NCBI GenBank assembly: GCA_963966185.1
Contig: CAWZYM010000312.1
Coordinates: 1 to 64,000, forward strand
DNA: 64,000 nucleotides
Reading direction: 5' to 3'
Source: Rhabditoides inermis
Lineage: Eukaryota; Nematoda; Chromadorea; Rhabditida; Rhabditidae
Shown: positions 1 through 15,100 of the stretch, piece after piece
Layout: the number at the start of each line of letters is the position of its first letter
How positions within the stretch are numbered: position 1 is the first letter of the stretch
Position numbers and translations under genes: made by a program
The notes under the pieces: model-generated
Told to the model about the DNA's origin: nothing
Database searches by the model: none
The model's input: the letters and a program-made list of their open reading frames with translations, nothing else

Positions 1-4556
<4,556 letters not shown>

Positions 4557-4603
4557 ATGCAAGACATTTTGATCTTCCTTTTTGTGATATATTCTTTTTA
4601 TCC

Positions 4604-4609
4604 AATAAA
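4604..4609 (+). promoter_or_regulatory. Polyadenylation signal AATAAA (P450)
   Basis: A canonical AATAAA lies 48 bases after the P450 stop codon, in AT-rich sequence. Confidence 0.6.
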
Positions 4610-4864
4610 TGTTGTTTTGACACAGTTTTATGGGTTATCATTCGTTGAACTTCACGAGTTTTGAGTTTTTAAAAATACAGCCCGCCCGGCCGGCCGGCGC
4701 GGTTTTTTATTAGAATATCATCCGATATTGTGACCCACTGACAACTGATTTCTTCCAGTACATATGCTTTATTCATATACATAGGATGACGGAAATTTTG
4801 CTTTGTTATAATTTTTTGTTTTATTATTGTTTTTGTACAATGTAATGTTGTTTGTGTTTTATAG

Positions 4865-5992
4865 ATGAATACAAATCCAACGTTATCGGCATCCACAATG
4901 GGCTTCACACGGACGGGACATAACACGGCCGTTGCGCCTCAACCAACCATATCGATGAATTCGCAATACGCAGTGAGCAGATTGCTATTAGTTGTTATAA
5001 TAATGATAATCAGCATTTACCGACGCTGAAAACCTTCAGAGTCACCAGCGGTATGCGAGCGGTCCGTACATGCACCAGAGCACGCGCTCCATCCTCCACA
5101 CCAACACTTCCAAGAAGCGATACTCGATTGTACCGCCACGACCAGGTAAATTCATTTATCATGTCCTAATTAGTATCGCTGGTTGTTCTCCAGGCCAGAA
5201 GTCGGCTGCGTACACGGGCATCGACGGGCTGCGCGAGATGAAGACGCGCGTCAACGCCCGCCCCATCGTCAAGGTGTATATTGTCGATTGTTTTATTGTT
5301 TAAATATTTGAATTTATTTCATAGGTTTGCATTTAGTCTGTTGGTGTGAACCCTGCCCGCCTGCTCCAACCCACGTCGTCGTCGCCGCCGCCGATGCGGT
5401 ACGTGCTCAAGATCCCGCGCCTGCCCCCGCAAGTCCATCCTATCCCCGTCAACCGACCCATCACTCCACCCGTCGGTAAGTATTGATTTTTCTATATTAA
5501 TAATTTATGTAAATGTGTTTCAGGCGGTCGCGTGATCCGTCACCGCGACTGGGCGGCCGCGTCCACAACGCAACAACTGCCGCCGCCCGCCAAGGAGGTA
5601 AGTATGCAAAAAAGGCGGAGTGCTGAAGTGTTCATAAGATGTTTTTCCCTTTAATCGAATCTCTTTGAGATCCGCAAGATGTTCGCGTGTGCGGCGGACG
5701 GCTGCGATTGGACAGGGTCTTCGTCGGCCGCCCTCAAGCGACACTCGCTCCTCCATGCCGCCTTCCGACAGAAGGAGACCCAGCAGCAGCAGGTGCGCTA
5801 TCTTATTTTCTTTCTTTTATTTATATTTGTCTATTTAGTATTACATAATAAGATTAAGAAGTGTGAACATAGAACAGAAGGTAAGTTCTGGTTCCAATTC
5901 TACCCTCAACTCGTTCTTGTCAGACAGCGGCGGCCGCGGCCTCCACTCCTTCGGGCAGCAAACAAAAATCACGCGGCGGGGTGGGTGTTTAA
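4865..5992 (+). CDS. C2H2 zinc-finger protein, N-terminal exons (may join exons at 7745-8805)
   Basis: Exons: 4865-4972 (MNTNPTLSASTMGF start), 5040-5145, 5194-5273, 5337-5475, 5524-5597, 5670-5792 and 5924-5980. All are in phase with GT-AG junctions. The protein is Ser/Pro/Thr-rich and low in complexity, with one C2H2 finger in exon 6: CAADGCDWTGSSSAALKRH then SLLH (C-x4-C-x12-H-x3-H). The last exon ends in SKQKSRGG. Read straight on, it gives VGV and a stop at 5990-5992. The sequence right after 5980 is also a strong donor (gtgggt) in phase 0, and the next plus-strand coding exon (7745) starts in phase 0 with another finger. One gene that spans the antisense kinase gene is therefore possible. 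Function is presumably DNA binding; target unknown. Confidence 0.7.
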
Positions 5993-6111
5993 ATCATTTA
6001 TTACCAACACAAAAGTTAACTACAATTTTAAGATCAAGTCAATATCATCACGTAAGAATGTTGGATTAAACTTTTCGACTGCTAGTTTTCGATAAATTGT
6101 GGACGTCATCT

Positions 6112-7621
6112 CTACTCGGCGGCGGTGGTGGTGTTGTCAGGTCCGCGGGTGGGAGTGTTGTCAGGTCCGGGGTTGGGAGTGTTGTCGCGAACATTGTCGA
6201 CGATCCATGGCTGAGCGAGTGCCTGGAATACATTGTGCTCGATCGTTGTTACCCCAGTAATGTACCTCTTCGAAGGGCATACGCTGAGCAGGGTCTTTCT
6301 GGATGAGCCCGCGGATGAGGACGCAGGCTCCCTCAGACACTTTGGCCGGAATGTGGAAGTTGACGGCTTTGATGGCGGCGAACGTGTTTGACTGATCGCG
6401 ACTGTAGAATGGCGCATGGCCGACGATGCACTCGTACATCAGCACCCCACACGACCAGTTGTCCACCTGCACGGTGAACAATCACGCTCCATACACGACA
6501 GCTCAACTAAGCACCTTCTCGTCGTGGGTCCTATGCTCGATCATCTCAGGCGGGAGGTAGTCGATGGTTCCGCACAGGGTGTCGCGCTTGGTGTTCTAGA
6601 ACAATGACTATCGAACTATATTCGATGAGAGTACTCACATCGTCGATGACGGACCAGCCGAAGTCGGCAAGCTTGATGTTTCCCAGAGCGTCGAGCAGAA
6701 TGTTCTCGGGCTAAATTCTGTATAGTAACAATCCTAATACATAGAAAACGCAATGTCCGTCTGTCTGTAAGTGACGCTGATGCGGCGCTCTCTAAATACC
6801 CCAGGTCGGAGCTAGCATGTGATACGCTCCGGGTTTGCACTATTTTTAGGCCCCGCCCACTACAACCAGGAGAAGGAGCGCCGTAGGCGCGAATCCGACT
6901 GGTCACAAATGAAGCCAGTAAAGTACCTTGAGGTCGCGGTGGATCACCTTCTTCTTGTGGCAGTAGGAGACGGCATCCATCAACTGCGCCATCAGCCTAA
7001 AAGTCGTTCAATTATTCCTTCTTCATCGATCGCGACTCACTTGGCGACGACCTTCTCCTCGAGCTTTCCTCCGTTCCTCTTGAGCAGACCGTAGAGCTCG
7101 CCATCCTTGGCATATTCCAGCACCGTGTACACTCTACTCTCGTCGTGGAAGAAGCAATATAGACGCAGGATGTTCGGATGTCTACGTGAATTAGTGAATG
7201 AAAGGGAGAAGAGACCTTACCTGAGGTGGTACTGGATCTCGATCTCCCTCTTCACCTGGAACTCGACCCTCCTCCTCTGCAGCTCCCTCTTGTTGAACAT
7301 CTAAGTGATTATGTGATTATATAAATTCAGAAAGGAGAAAGGAACCTTCAAAGCGACGATGAACTTCGACTCTTTTTCCCTGGCCATGAATACTCTGCCG
7401 AACATGCCCTGCAATTGACCAGATGTATAACGGATCGGAAAACGACTAGACGACTAACTGACCGCCCCGAGCGGACGTCCGACATCGAAATCCTGCAGAG
7501 TGAATTTCCTTCCGTTCACATCTTCAGTCGACTCGGCCGCGCGTGCCTGTTGAATGATACATAGTCATGGCGTGGGACCGCATCTCACCTCCATTAGCAC
7601 CGGCGCCGCCTCCTCCGACAT
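6112..7621 (-). CDS. Aurora-type serine/threonine kinase
   Basis: A mitotic kinase of the Aurora family, about 290 residues, start ATG at 7621. Eight short introns are removed by eye. In order: [20 protein letters not shown] (glycine loop), SKFIVALK (ATP-binding Lys), the helix-C region [35 protein letters not shown] (catalytic HRD), [11 protein letters not shown] (DFG), the activation loop [18 protein letters not shown] with its T-loop Thr, [12 protein letters not shown], and RMPFEEALAQPWI near the C-terminus. LCGTxDYLPPEM and ADFGWS are typical of Aurora A/B. The N-terminal extension is short (about 25 residues), more like the B/C type. The Asn-Pro-Thr repetitive tail ([18 protein letters not shown]) is unusual. 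The gene starts 57 bases from a divergent plus-strand ATG or, in the alternative model, is nested in an intron of the zinc-finger gene. Confidence 0.92.
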
Positions 7622-7678
7622 TGTCGATTTTAAAAATGACGCCTTTCTCTCTTGCCTTTTTTCGATGGGGAATGAGAA

Positions 7679-8805
7679 GTGGCCACATCATATATGCAAA
7701 TGATGTTCTGTCTACGTGGACCTAATTGTGTATCGTGTATGCAGGTGCGCTGTTCGGAGTGTGCCGAGGTGTCGTACTCGCGTCATCACCTTCTCCAGCA
7801 CATGCATGACGCGCACTGTATCGACGCGCCCTCCTTCAACCGACACTTTGAGAGCAAGCAGCGGCTATATGTCAGTGGTTGATCATAGCGATGGAGATAT
7901 ATCGATTGATTGCAGGAGTGGCTGCAGGGCTGTCGGCACACACACGCCATCGACTTTGTCACTGCGTCGGGGGCGAAGATATGGACTGGAGGCGCGAGGG
8001 TGAGTCGTGTACAGTAAAACTCCAGTTTTCGTGGAATCGCCATTCTAGACGGAGTGATGAGAGTGATAAGATCGCACACGTTTTATCATCACCATTGAGT
8101 TTCAGGTGATGTACATGCAGTGCTCGCGGTCGGGTGACCCGAAGGAGCGGCAGAACAAGAAGCACTGTCGCATGCCTCGGCCGACTATAAAATGTGGCAA
8201 GACGTGTATGGCGTACATCAAGGTGAGCCTGTTTCTGCCCGGTGGAGTGTCAGTTGTGCAACTGCTGGATTCAGATTCGTCTTATCGACGACAAGCCGGG
8301 CGCGCTAGACGTGGAGGGCTGCCTGTACCACTCGGGCCACGACATTGACGCAACGCGACTCCTCCTCACCGAACCTGAGGTGGGTCGTGAAAAAAACCGA
8401 TCGATAATCAATCGATATCAGGTGAACCTCGTGTGGACATTGGAGCAGCGCTTCCCCACCTGGGACATTGAGCCCGACATGATGCAGATTCGCTGTGAGT
8501 CGCTTCTCGCGGGGTTCCTGCCCACATTCAACCTGATCCTTGCAGCCATCCTCGGCAAGGGCACTCGCTTCCGGCTGGTGCCCGACCAGCAGCTACGTGA
8601 GATGCTGCCCATATGGCTGCAGTCTATCCGTCAGAACCGCTGGAAGTCGCCCTCGTCGTCGCTCGCGCTGCCGCCTCCCTCCATCTCCGATGACTGCCTC
8701 TCCCTGCTCGATGATGACATTCTCAACTACGACAGCGACGGCGACGAGAAACCCATGCCCAGCACCTCTTCAGGATACAAGCTAGATGTTGAAGCCTACG
8801 ATTGA
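7679..8805 (+). CDS. Zinc-finger protein with a MULE-transposase-like DNA-binding module
   Basis: Exons: 7745-7870 (or from an ATG at 7679), 7916-7999, 8106-8222, 8275-8379, 8422-8494 and 8546-8805. First comes a C2H2 finger ([20 protein letters not shown] followed by AH). Next is a module with [19 protein letters not shown], then CGKTCMAYI, then [20 protein letters not shown]. The same order (RSG, basic stretch, Cys, later CxxHxGHD and acidic LxExE) occurs in the N-terminal part of the transposase at 33.7-38.1 kb, including a later DMMQIR...[10 protein letters not shown] stretch that parallels DVIRTT...RLHWVLPCDV. The C-terminal 70 residues are acidic and Ser-rich. The 51-base segment 8495-8545 has consensus splice ends and keeps frame either way; removing it improves the match. 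It is probably a nuclear DNA-binding protein. Confidence 0.7.
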
Positions 8806-8935
8806 GTCAACTCTTCTTGTATTTTTCTGTCTTTCGTTTCTGCTCAGATTATATCATTGTCTTCTAATTTGTATAGTTCTTCCAACAAAATCGTGTTCGT
8901 GTCTCAGAGAGATTTTATTATTAATTTATCATTGT

Positions 8936-8941
8936 AATAAA
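8936..8941 (+). promoter_or_regulatory. Polyadenylation signal AATAAA (zinc-finger gene)
   Basis: Canonical hexamer 131 bases downstream of the TGA at 8803-8805, in AT-rich sequence. Confidence 0.5.
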
Positions 8942-9103
8942 TAGGTGATTTAGTCATGTTCGTTTCGTGTAGTCCACATTTGTCACAAACCAATAACACT
9001 CTTCCACACGGTCATATTCAGGATTGGACAAACAAACGCCCACTGCAAAGAATGTAACAATTTATCAACAATGCAATAAATTAGTGTATATCACAGGGGT
9101 CTT

Positions 9104-10890
9104 CTAGTTGTGCTTCTTTCCGTCGGCCACCTTGGCTGGCTCCTTGTGGTGGAGGAAGACAATGGAGAAGAGCACGACTCCGATCATCATGGAGAAGGAG
9201 GACGCGTAGTAGGGGAAGGCAGAGCGGATGAACCTCTCATACTGCGTGTGCTGGAGCGGGCGCACCGACACCTGCTGCACATCGAGCAGGTGCGTGTATC
9301 CCACGCGGCGGTAGTCCACCACAAACTTGAACACTCCGTACACGTCGGGGAGCTTGAACGTCGTCGACAGCACCCCCTTGTTGTTCGAGAGGGTCGTGCG
9401 GACGAACGGGTCGATGCGCACGAACTCGAGCTGCACGTCCTTGCCGGTAAACGGCTGCCACTTGCCCTCCTTCAGCTCCTCGATCTCCATCGTGTACTTG
9501 ACATCCTCGGTGATCGTGTACTCGCGGGGCGGCTCAGACTCTCCAACCTATAATGTCAACAGTCATACCAATTCATGGCTCGAAACAGTTGATCAAACCT
9601 TCTTCAATTTATTATTCATATTCATATTCTTCTGCAATGTAATATTACGATGATATAACATGCCTTATTTTTATTTTTTAATTATACCTTGTGGTGGGCA
9701 ACGCTCTTGACGCGCAGAACTCCGTTCTCCTTGAGCACCCACTTCGATAGGGCAGTCACAAACTCGAGGTTGCCGGAGCGGATCCTAGAATACGTTGATG
9801 AGACGACGATAGTAAATCACAAGCACAATAACAAACTTCAACTCTGAACGAACTCACTTGGCTTGTCCAACCTTGTTCACGTCGGCGTTGAGATAGGCAT
9901 CAGAGAACATGGCGAGAGAGCCGGTGAACACGACGCGGGCATTGTTGCGCGCCTGCAGGGCTCCGACCAGCAGCGTCTGCTTTCCAACAGCTCCGGGGTA
10001 CTGAAAACAATTGATGAAAAATCAAATATCAAAATTCAATTATACTCACGGTATCAATGTCCTTGGTGGGGTCAAAAGAGTAGGCAGTTGTGGCGGCCTT
10101 GAGCACCTCGAGGCGGAGACGGTTCGACTTGTCCGAGACAAGGGCGACTCCCTTGAAGAGCACCGACGACAGCTTGGCCTTCGATCCCACAATCAGCTCG
10201 GCGTCAATGAGCTGCTCCTTGCCGGCCACGATCGTCGTGTGGTAGCCGTCATCCTGAGATCACAATATCACAAACACCGTTTACACATAAATTCATGCAG
10301 GAGGATGTCTGACACAAACATGCACAGGGAAAGCGTAAAGTGCTCATAACGGATCGGGAACACTCACAAGATGGTTGTCGTAGTTGAAGTGGTCAATGAC
10401 GGCAGTCTTGTCCTCGTCAAACTCGAATCCGTTCTCAACGGCGAGCTCGCGGATGGCCTCTCCAATGTTGGAGGAGGCAGCGACAAGAACGTTGCCACCC
10501 TCGTCGATGAAGCGGGTGATCTCAGCGACAGAGATCGAGCCGCCGAACTCTGCACAAGTCAGTGTATAACACTCACAATGAAGTGATGCTCACCCTCGAC
10601 AGACGGGGCGAAGATGATGAGGTTGTCGTAGACGAACTCTCCGTACTTGATCAGAGCGAGGGTAGGATCATCGGCGAGCTTCACGGTCACGGAGTGGCCA
10701 CGGTCTGTAAGGGGATTGTAAATCATACAATCAGATTTGAAAATACATATTCATGAATTTGATATTCACCCTGGAGATTCTTGAGGAAGATGGAGTGAGA
10801 ATCCTGGACTGCAAGAGAGTCGACCAGAACGAGGACGCGGTCGGCGGCCACCGCTGCGAACAGCACTGCCAAGAGTGCCAAGAGACGCAT
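9104..10890 (-). CDS. ostb-1: OST48/DDOST, 48-kDa subunit of oligosaccharyltransferase
   Basis: A subunit of the ER-membrane oligosaccharyltransferase, which moves the dolichol-linked glycan to Asn in nascent proteins. The start ATG at 10890 opens a signal peptide ([20 protein letters not shown]). Eight exons follow in order: [39 protein letters not shown]; the family block [64 protein letters not shown]; and the long last exon with [19 protein letters not shown] single membrane segment near the C-terminus ([18 protein letters not shown]) is followed by a short cytosolic [15 protein letters not shown] tail, including a Lys-rich end as expected for ER retention. Length and order match the family, and I see no lesion. 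It is divergent from vigilin across a 1.2-kb intergenic region. Confidence 0.95.
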
Positions 10891-12101
10891 CTACAAAACA
10901 CAACCTACACTTCTGAACATAAATAAACAAAACACAAAGGGAACAAACAGATAAACAAACAAATACAACCTTGTTTGGTTGCCACGTCAAATAACCGAGT
11001 TACCGTAATTTGAACGTGTATATTACATCAGTCCCTTCTCGGCGGGACGCAAACCAGTTAACTTTCTGAACTGCAGTAAGAGTAGTCATGCGAGTAAACC
11101 CTCAAAAAGCTACACACTACAAGCGTAAAAATCCCCCTAACCTACTTCATTTTCAAGCCGGTTGTTTCCGGATCTCGTTGACCACAATTCTAATTTCTTC
11201 CGATTTTCGCAACGTTGTTCGCGAACACTCAATTTTTTCTCTCTTCCACGTCCACTCGGGCCCTCGGCTGCCACGCAACTTGCACTTGGCTTCCCTCTCT
11301 ATTGATAAAATCACCTCGTGTGGTGATGTCCGTTTATGTCCACCCTGAATAACGATTATCGTGCGTGAGTTTCTCATCCGTTCGTGAGACCTGTCATTTC
11401 GGCTTTCTGTCATTTTGTATGTTAGACAACCACACGCTTCCTTCATCCTCACTGTTCGTTGGCCTAATATCTAATCTAATCTCGGCGATCTCTATGCTTT
11501 GAGCTTTTTGATTATCTCCTCATCCTCCAAGGTCGCCGTGGGCTGTATCGCTCGGCCCGATCTGTTGCGTCAGCTAGAGCTTGGATCGGCCCACTCTGCT
11601 GCATTGTGCTGGACGCGCGTGGGCCGGTCGGTCGCAGCCGGTCGCTGGAGGGCGGGCGCTGTGCTCGCGCGAAACAGTATTACAAAAGGGCGGCGTGTGT
11701 TGCGTGTATGCAGCCCGCCACGTAGGCTCGTCTGCCCATCGCACCCCGCGATAACATTGCGGAGGCCAGTGCGGCGGCATTCGGCTCTCCGGTAAACAGT
11801 GCGGTTGCTCCGGCTGACCCCGCATGGCCTTGGCCTCGCGGCTCTGCTCGCCCCTCCCCTTCTCTCCACACACACCCGTTCCACTTAGTCTCGCCCACTT
11901 TATGCCCGCGTGTACTTGTAATCTCGCTCGTGATTCTGACTGTGTTGATTCGTGCGGTCGATAGTGACTGATATCGATAATTGAGCGTTGATCATGTGCA
12001 GTGTTTTCAGCGAGCCCCGGACCCCCCGACCTCGGCTTCATTCTTGACTCTTCGTGACCGACCCCCGGAACCGTCACCGCCCTTCGTGCCCCCAACGAGA
12101 A
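10891..12101. other. Shared upstream region between OST48 and vigilin
   Basis: There is no coding exon I can support. Between about 11.5 and 12.06 kb it is GC-rich and C-rich, probably the vigilin 5' UTR and promoter. It contains antisense and sense open frames that lack any domain or splice logic. No clear TATA box is seen. Confidence 0.4.
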
Positions 12102-15100
12102 ATGGATAGCGGAATTGTCATGGAACAGAACGGAATCAACGGACACGAGTTCGGTGAGTGCTCACATTTTGTGTCCTCTTTTCTGCATGCAATGTTTACG
12201 TGTGAAGTGTGAATGATGATTCAAGGAGATCGAATCCGGGCTGTATAGATTCCAGTTTAGTTCGCGACCGCATATCGCCAGTTCCTTTTCTGTGTTATTC
12301 ATCTCGCGTTCGCTCAGCAGCAAAAAGCGTTGACCTAGAATGCTGTGCGCAGTCCCCAAGACGTGCTGGCTTGTCGAGGTCACCGCATGACCGCTCACTC
12401 TCGCTGGGGAGCGAGAATTTTATCTCTCACGCCCCATAGTCGCCGCTCCTAGGTTCTAGGGCTAGGGCTAGGCACGGATTTCGTGGGAAGAAATGGAATG
12501 ATGGTAACTTGATATCATGATACCAAGCGGTCGAAAAATGACGGCTGCGCGATCTGACACTGCACAGAGAGAGAGAGAGAGAGCTGTTAAGTAAACAGAA
12601 CTGCTCTCGGTGATTGGTACGGTGTGTAGCGGATAGAAGAAGTGCACCCGGATATGACGGATGCACAACACGTGTTGATTGTTGAAGATGAGTGTGTTGC
12701 AGAGTCGAACGGTGCCGCTCCCGCCGCCCCGGCTGTGGAGACGACCACCGCCTCGGCGACCGGAGTTGTGCAGATGGACTACACTACCGACTTTCCTGGA
12801 CTGCCCTCTGCGAATGCCGCCGCCCCCAAGGTGTCTGCCCCCGCCTGGGGAGCTCGCCCCGCCGCCGTCACCACCCAGATGTTCCAGGTGAGCATTTTCT
12901 CAACTTCTTGTTTGTAATATCAATCGCTAATGACTTGTTGCAGCTGTCTGCTGAGGAGCGCCAGACGCGCGGCAAGAGCTTCGGAGGCATCTCGGAGGAG
13001 AACAAGCGCTGCCAGTACATCGCCACCGACACGAAGACGCGCATCGAGCTGTGCGAGAACAAGGACGGCTCGCTGACGGTGATCGTCAAGGGAACGAAGG
13101 CGGCCTGCGACCTCGCCAAGGGACGCCTCGTCAAGGACCTCCAGACGCAGATCAACAAGGAGATTTCGATCCCCAAGGAGCACCACAGGAAGCTCATCGG
13201 TGAGTTGGCTGGCTGATTGGTTGTGGGTTCGGAATGGTGCTGGTCGGTACCCTTTGATCCTTTGATGGTCCACTAGACGTCCCACGTGAGATGTGTTTGT
13301 TTGCGTACCGGCGCGATTTGAACGTGCATAGGAGTGGGCATTGACCGTTTTGAATGCTAGGGCGAGCTGTTTACACAGTGGATTGACGGGGTTGAGGAGG
13401 AGAGGGTGCGCGGATAGGGAGGATTAGGGAAATGGATGAACACGGCGATGGCACAGTGTATTGATTGCTTGTGTATTGTGTTCAATTCGCAGTGAGCAGA
13501 GTAGTGGTGGGGCAAGAAGAGAGGAGGGGAGGGAGTGACGCATTTGGAGTGTGAGAGACGCGTGGCACATATAAGTCGAGCTCAATTGTCTTTTTCGCAA
13601 TAATATGGAAAACTATGAAATAGGTAAATATTGCGACTGAAGTTTGCAAATTAATACCATCATTTAAAAAATGCAAATCACGTTTTCAAATAGTAAAAGT
13701 TTCTGAAAATCCAAAACATTCTGTCTTTGCATTGTAAAATAGGCCCATGTACAGCCCAGGGCCGATTTTACAGACGAATCGCAGACAAAGAGGGCAGAAC
13801 CATCTGCATTATCGGCCCTCGGCCGATTTTGCAGACAGACCTGATAGCTTGTCTTGGCAAAACATTCGCCGGGCGCGAGGTTCGAACTCGCGAGATAGGA
13901 TTAATGTTCGCGGTGCTACACCACTACACTACGCTGGCACATGTGCCGTGCTGCATTAACTAATAGTCGACAGCGCGCACCTCAAAAAAGTATTGTGACA
14001 GCTACTGATAATTGTGTGAGAGTGAACATTCAAATATCAAATGCTTTGTTTTCAAAAAATAGTTCCTTGGTTCCGAAACAATTACATCCACAAAGTAAGC
14101 ATCATCAAGTCTCGTCTCTTTGAACGCAGCGCATTGTTTCCCGTCTTTGAGAGAGAGCAGTGCAAGCGTGGATGGCCTAGTGGTATCGTTGTGCAATCTG
14201 CGCGCTCGCTTCTTGGGATCGAGTCCCGCGCTCGGCGAATGTTTTGCCAAGACAAGCTATCAGGTCTGTCTGCAAAATCGGCCAAGGGCCGATAATGCAG
14301 ATGGTTCTGCCCTCTTTGTCTGCGATTCGTCTGTAAAATCGGCCCTGGGCTGATTTTACAGACTGTCTGAATTTCGTCTGCAAAATCGGCCCAGGGCCGA
14401 TTCTGCAGATGAGTTCTCGCTGCACTTCTGCAAAGTTGTCCATGGGCTGTCCATGGGCCTATTTTACAGAACTCAAGACAGAACACTTGGAAATTGATAG
14501 TTCGTTTCATTATTGAACTATTTTACAATTCATTCACAGAGTTTAAAGAGCGATTTTGCATCATAAGTTGTTAAATATCTACCATAGACAGTTTTCCAAT
14601 TTCAGTCGCATTAGTTGCCAGTTTCAAAGTTCTCTTTAACTTTGCGAAAAAATCAATTGAACCCGACTTATATGGGGGCAATATACGAACTGCGTCAATA
14701 GATGCCATGCAGGCGGCTCTCCCGTCCCGACCCGATTATTATATTGTTGTCGTGGGAACTGTTGAAGGGCTACAGTCGCGGCTCGTGCATTGTTTATTGG
14801 GGAAAGAGGAGCGAGGGGATTGTAAATGTTTATGGGTAGGAATAGCACGGCGGTATTGTTTTCACCAAAGGGTGGCGAACTTTGGAATATTGATTGATTT
14901 TGAGGCAAGGAGGGATCTGCGCTGCGGGCTCTGGAGGCGGAGACGAACTGCCGCATCGACATCCCCAAGAGGGACGCGCCGACCGACGTGATCAAGGTGA
15001 CTGGCCCCCGCGATGGAATCGACCGCGCCATCCGCCACATCATGTCCGTCTCGGAGAGGGAGGTGAGCACCAGCTGTTTACATTGTTTGCAATTTGAATA

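Noticed and set aside
12455..12475. GGGCTAGGGCTAGGC, telomere-like
   Set aside because: Only two or three imperfect units inside a vigilin intron; nematode telomere repeat is TTAGGC and no array is present.
12209..12666. Short open frames between vigilin exons 1 and 2
   Set aside because: They lie in an intron with good GT-AG ends; no conserved motif.
13857..14235. Two tRNA genes in the vigilin intron
   Set aside because: A and B boxes are present but acceptor stems do not pair, and both run into a shared repeat tail, so they are SINE heads.
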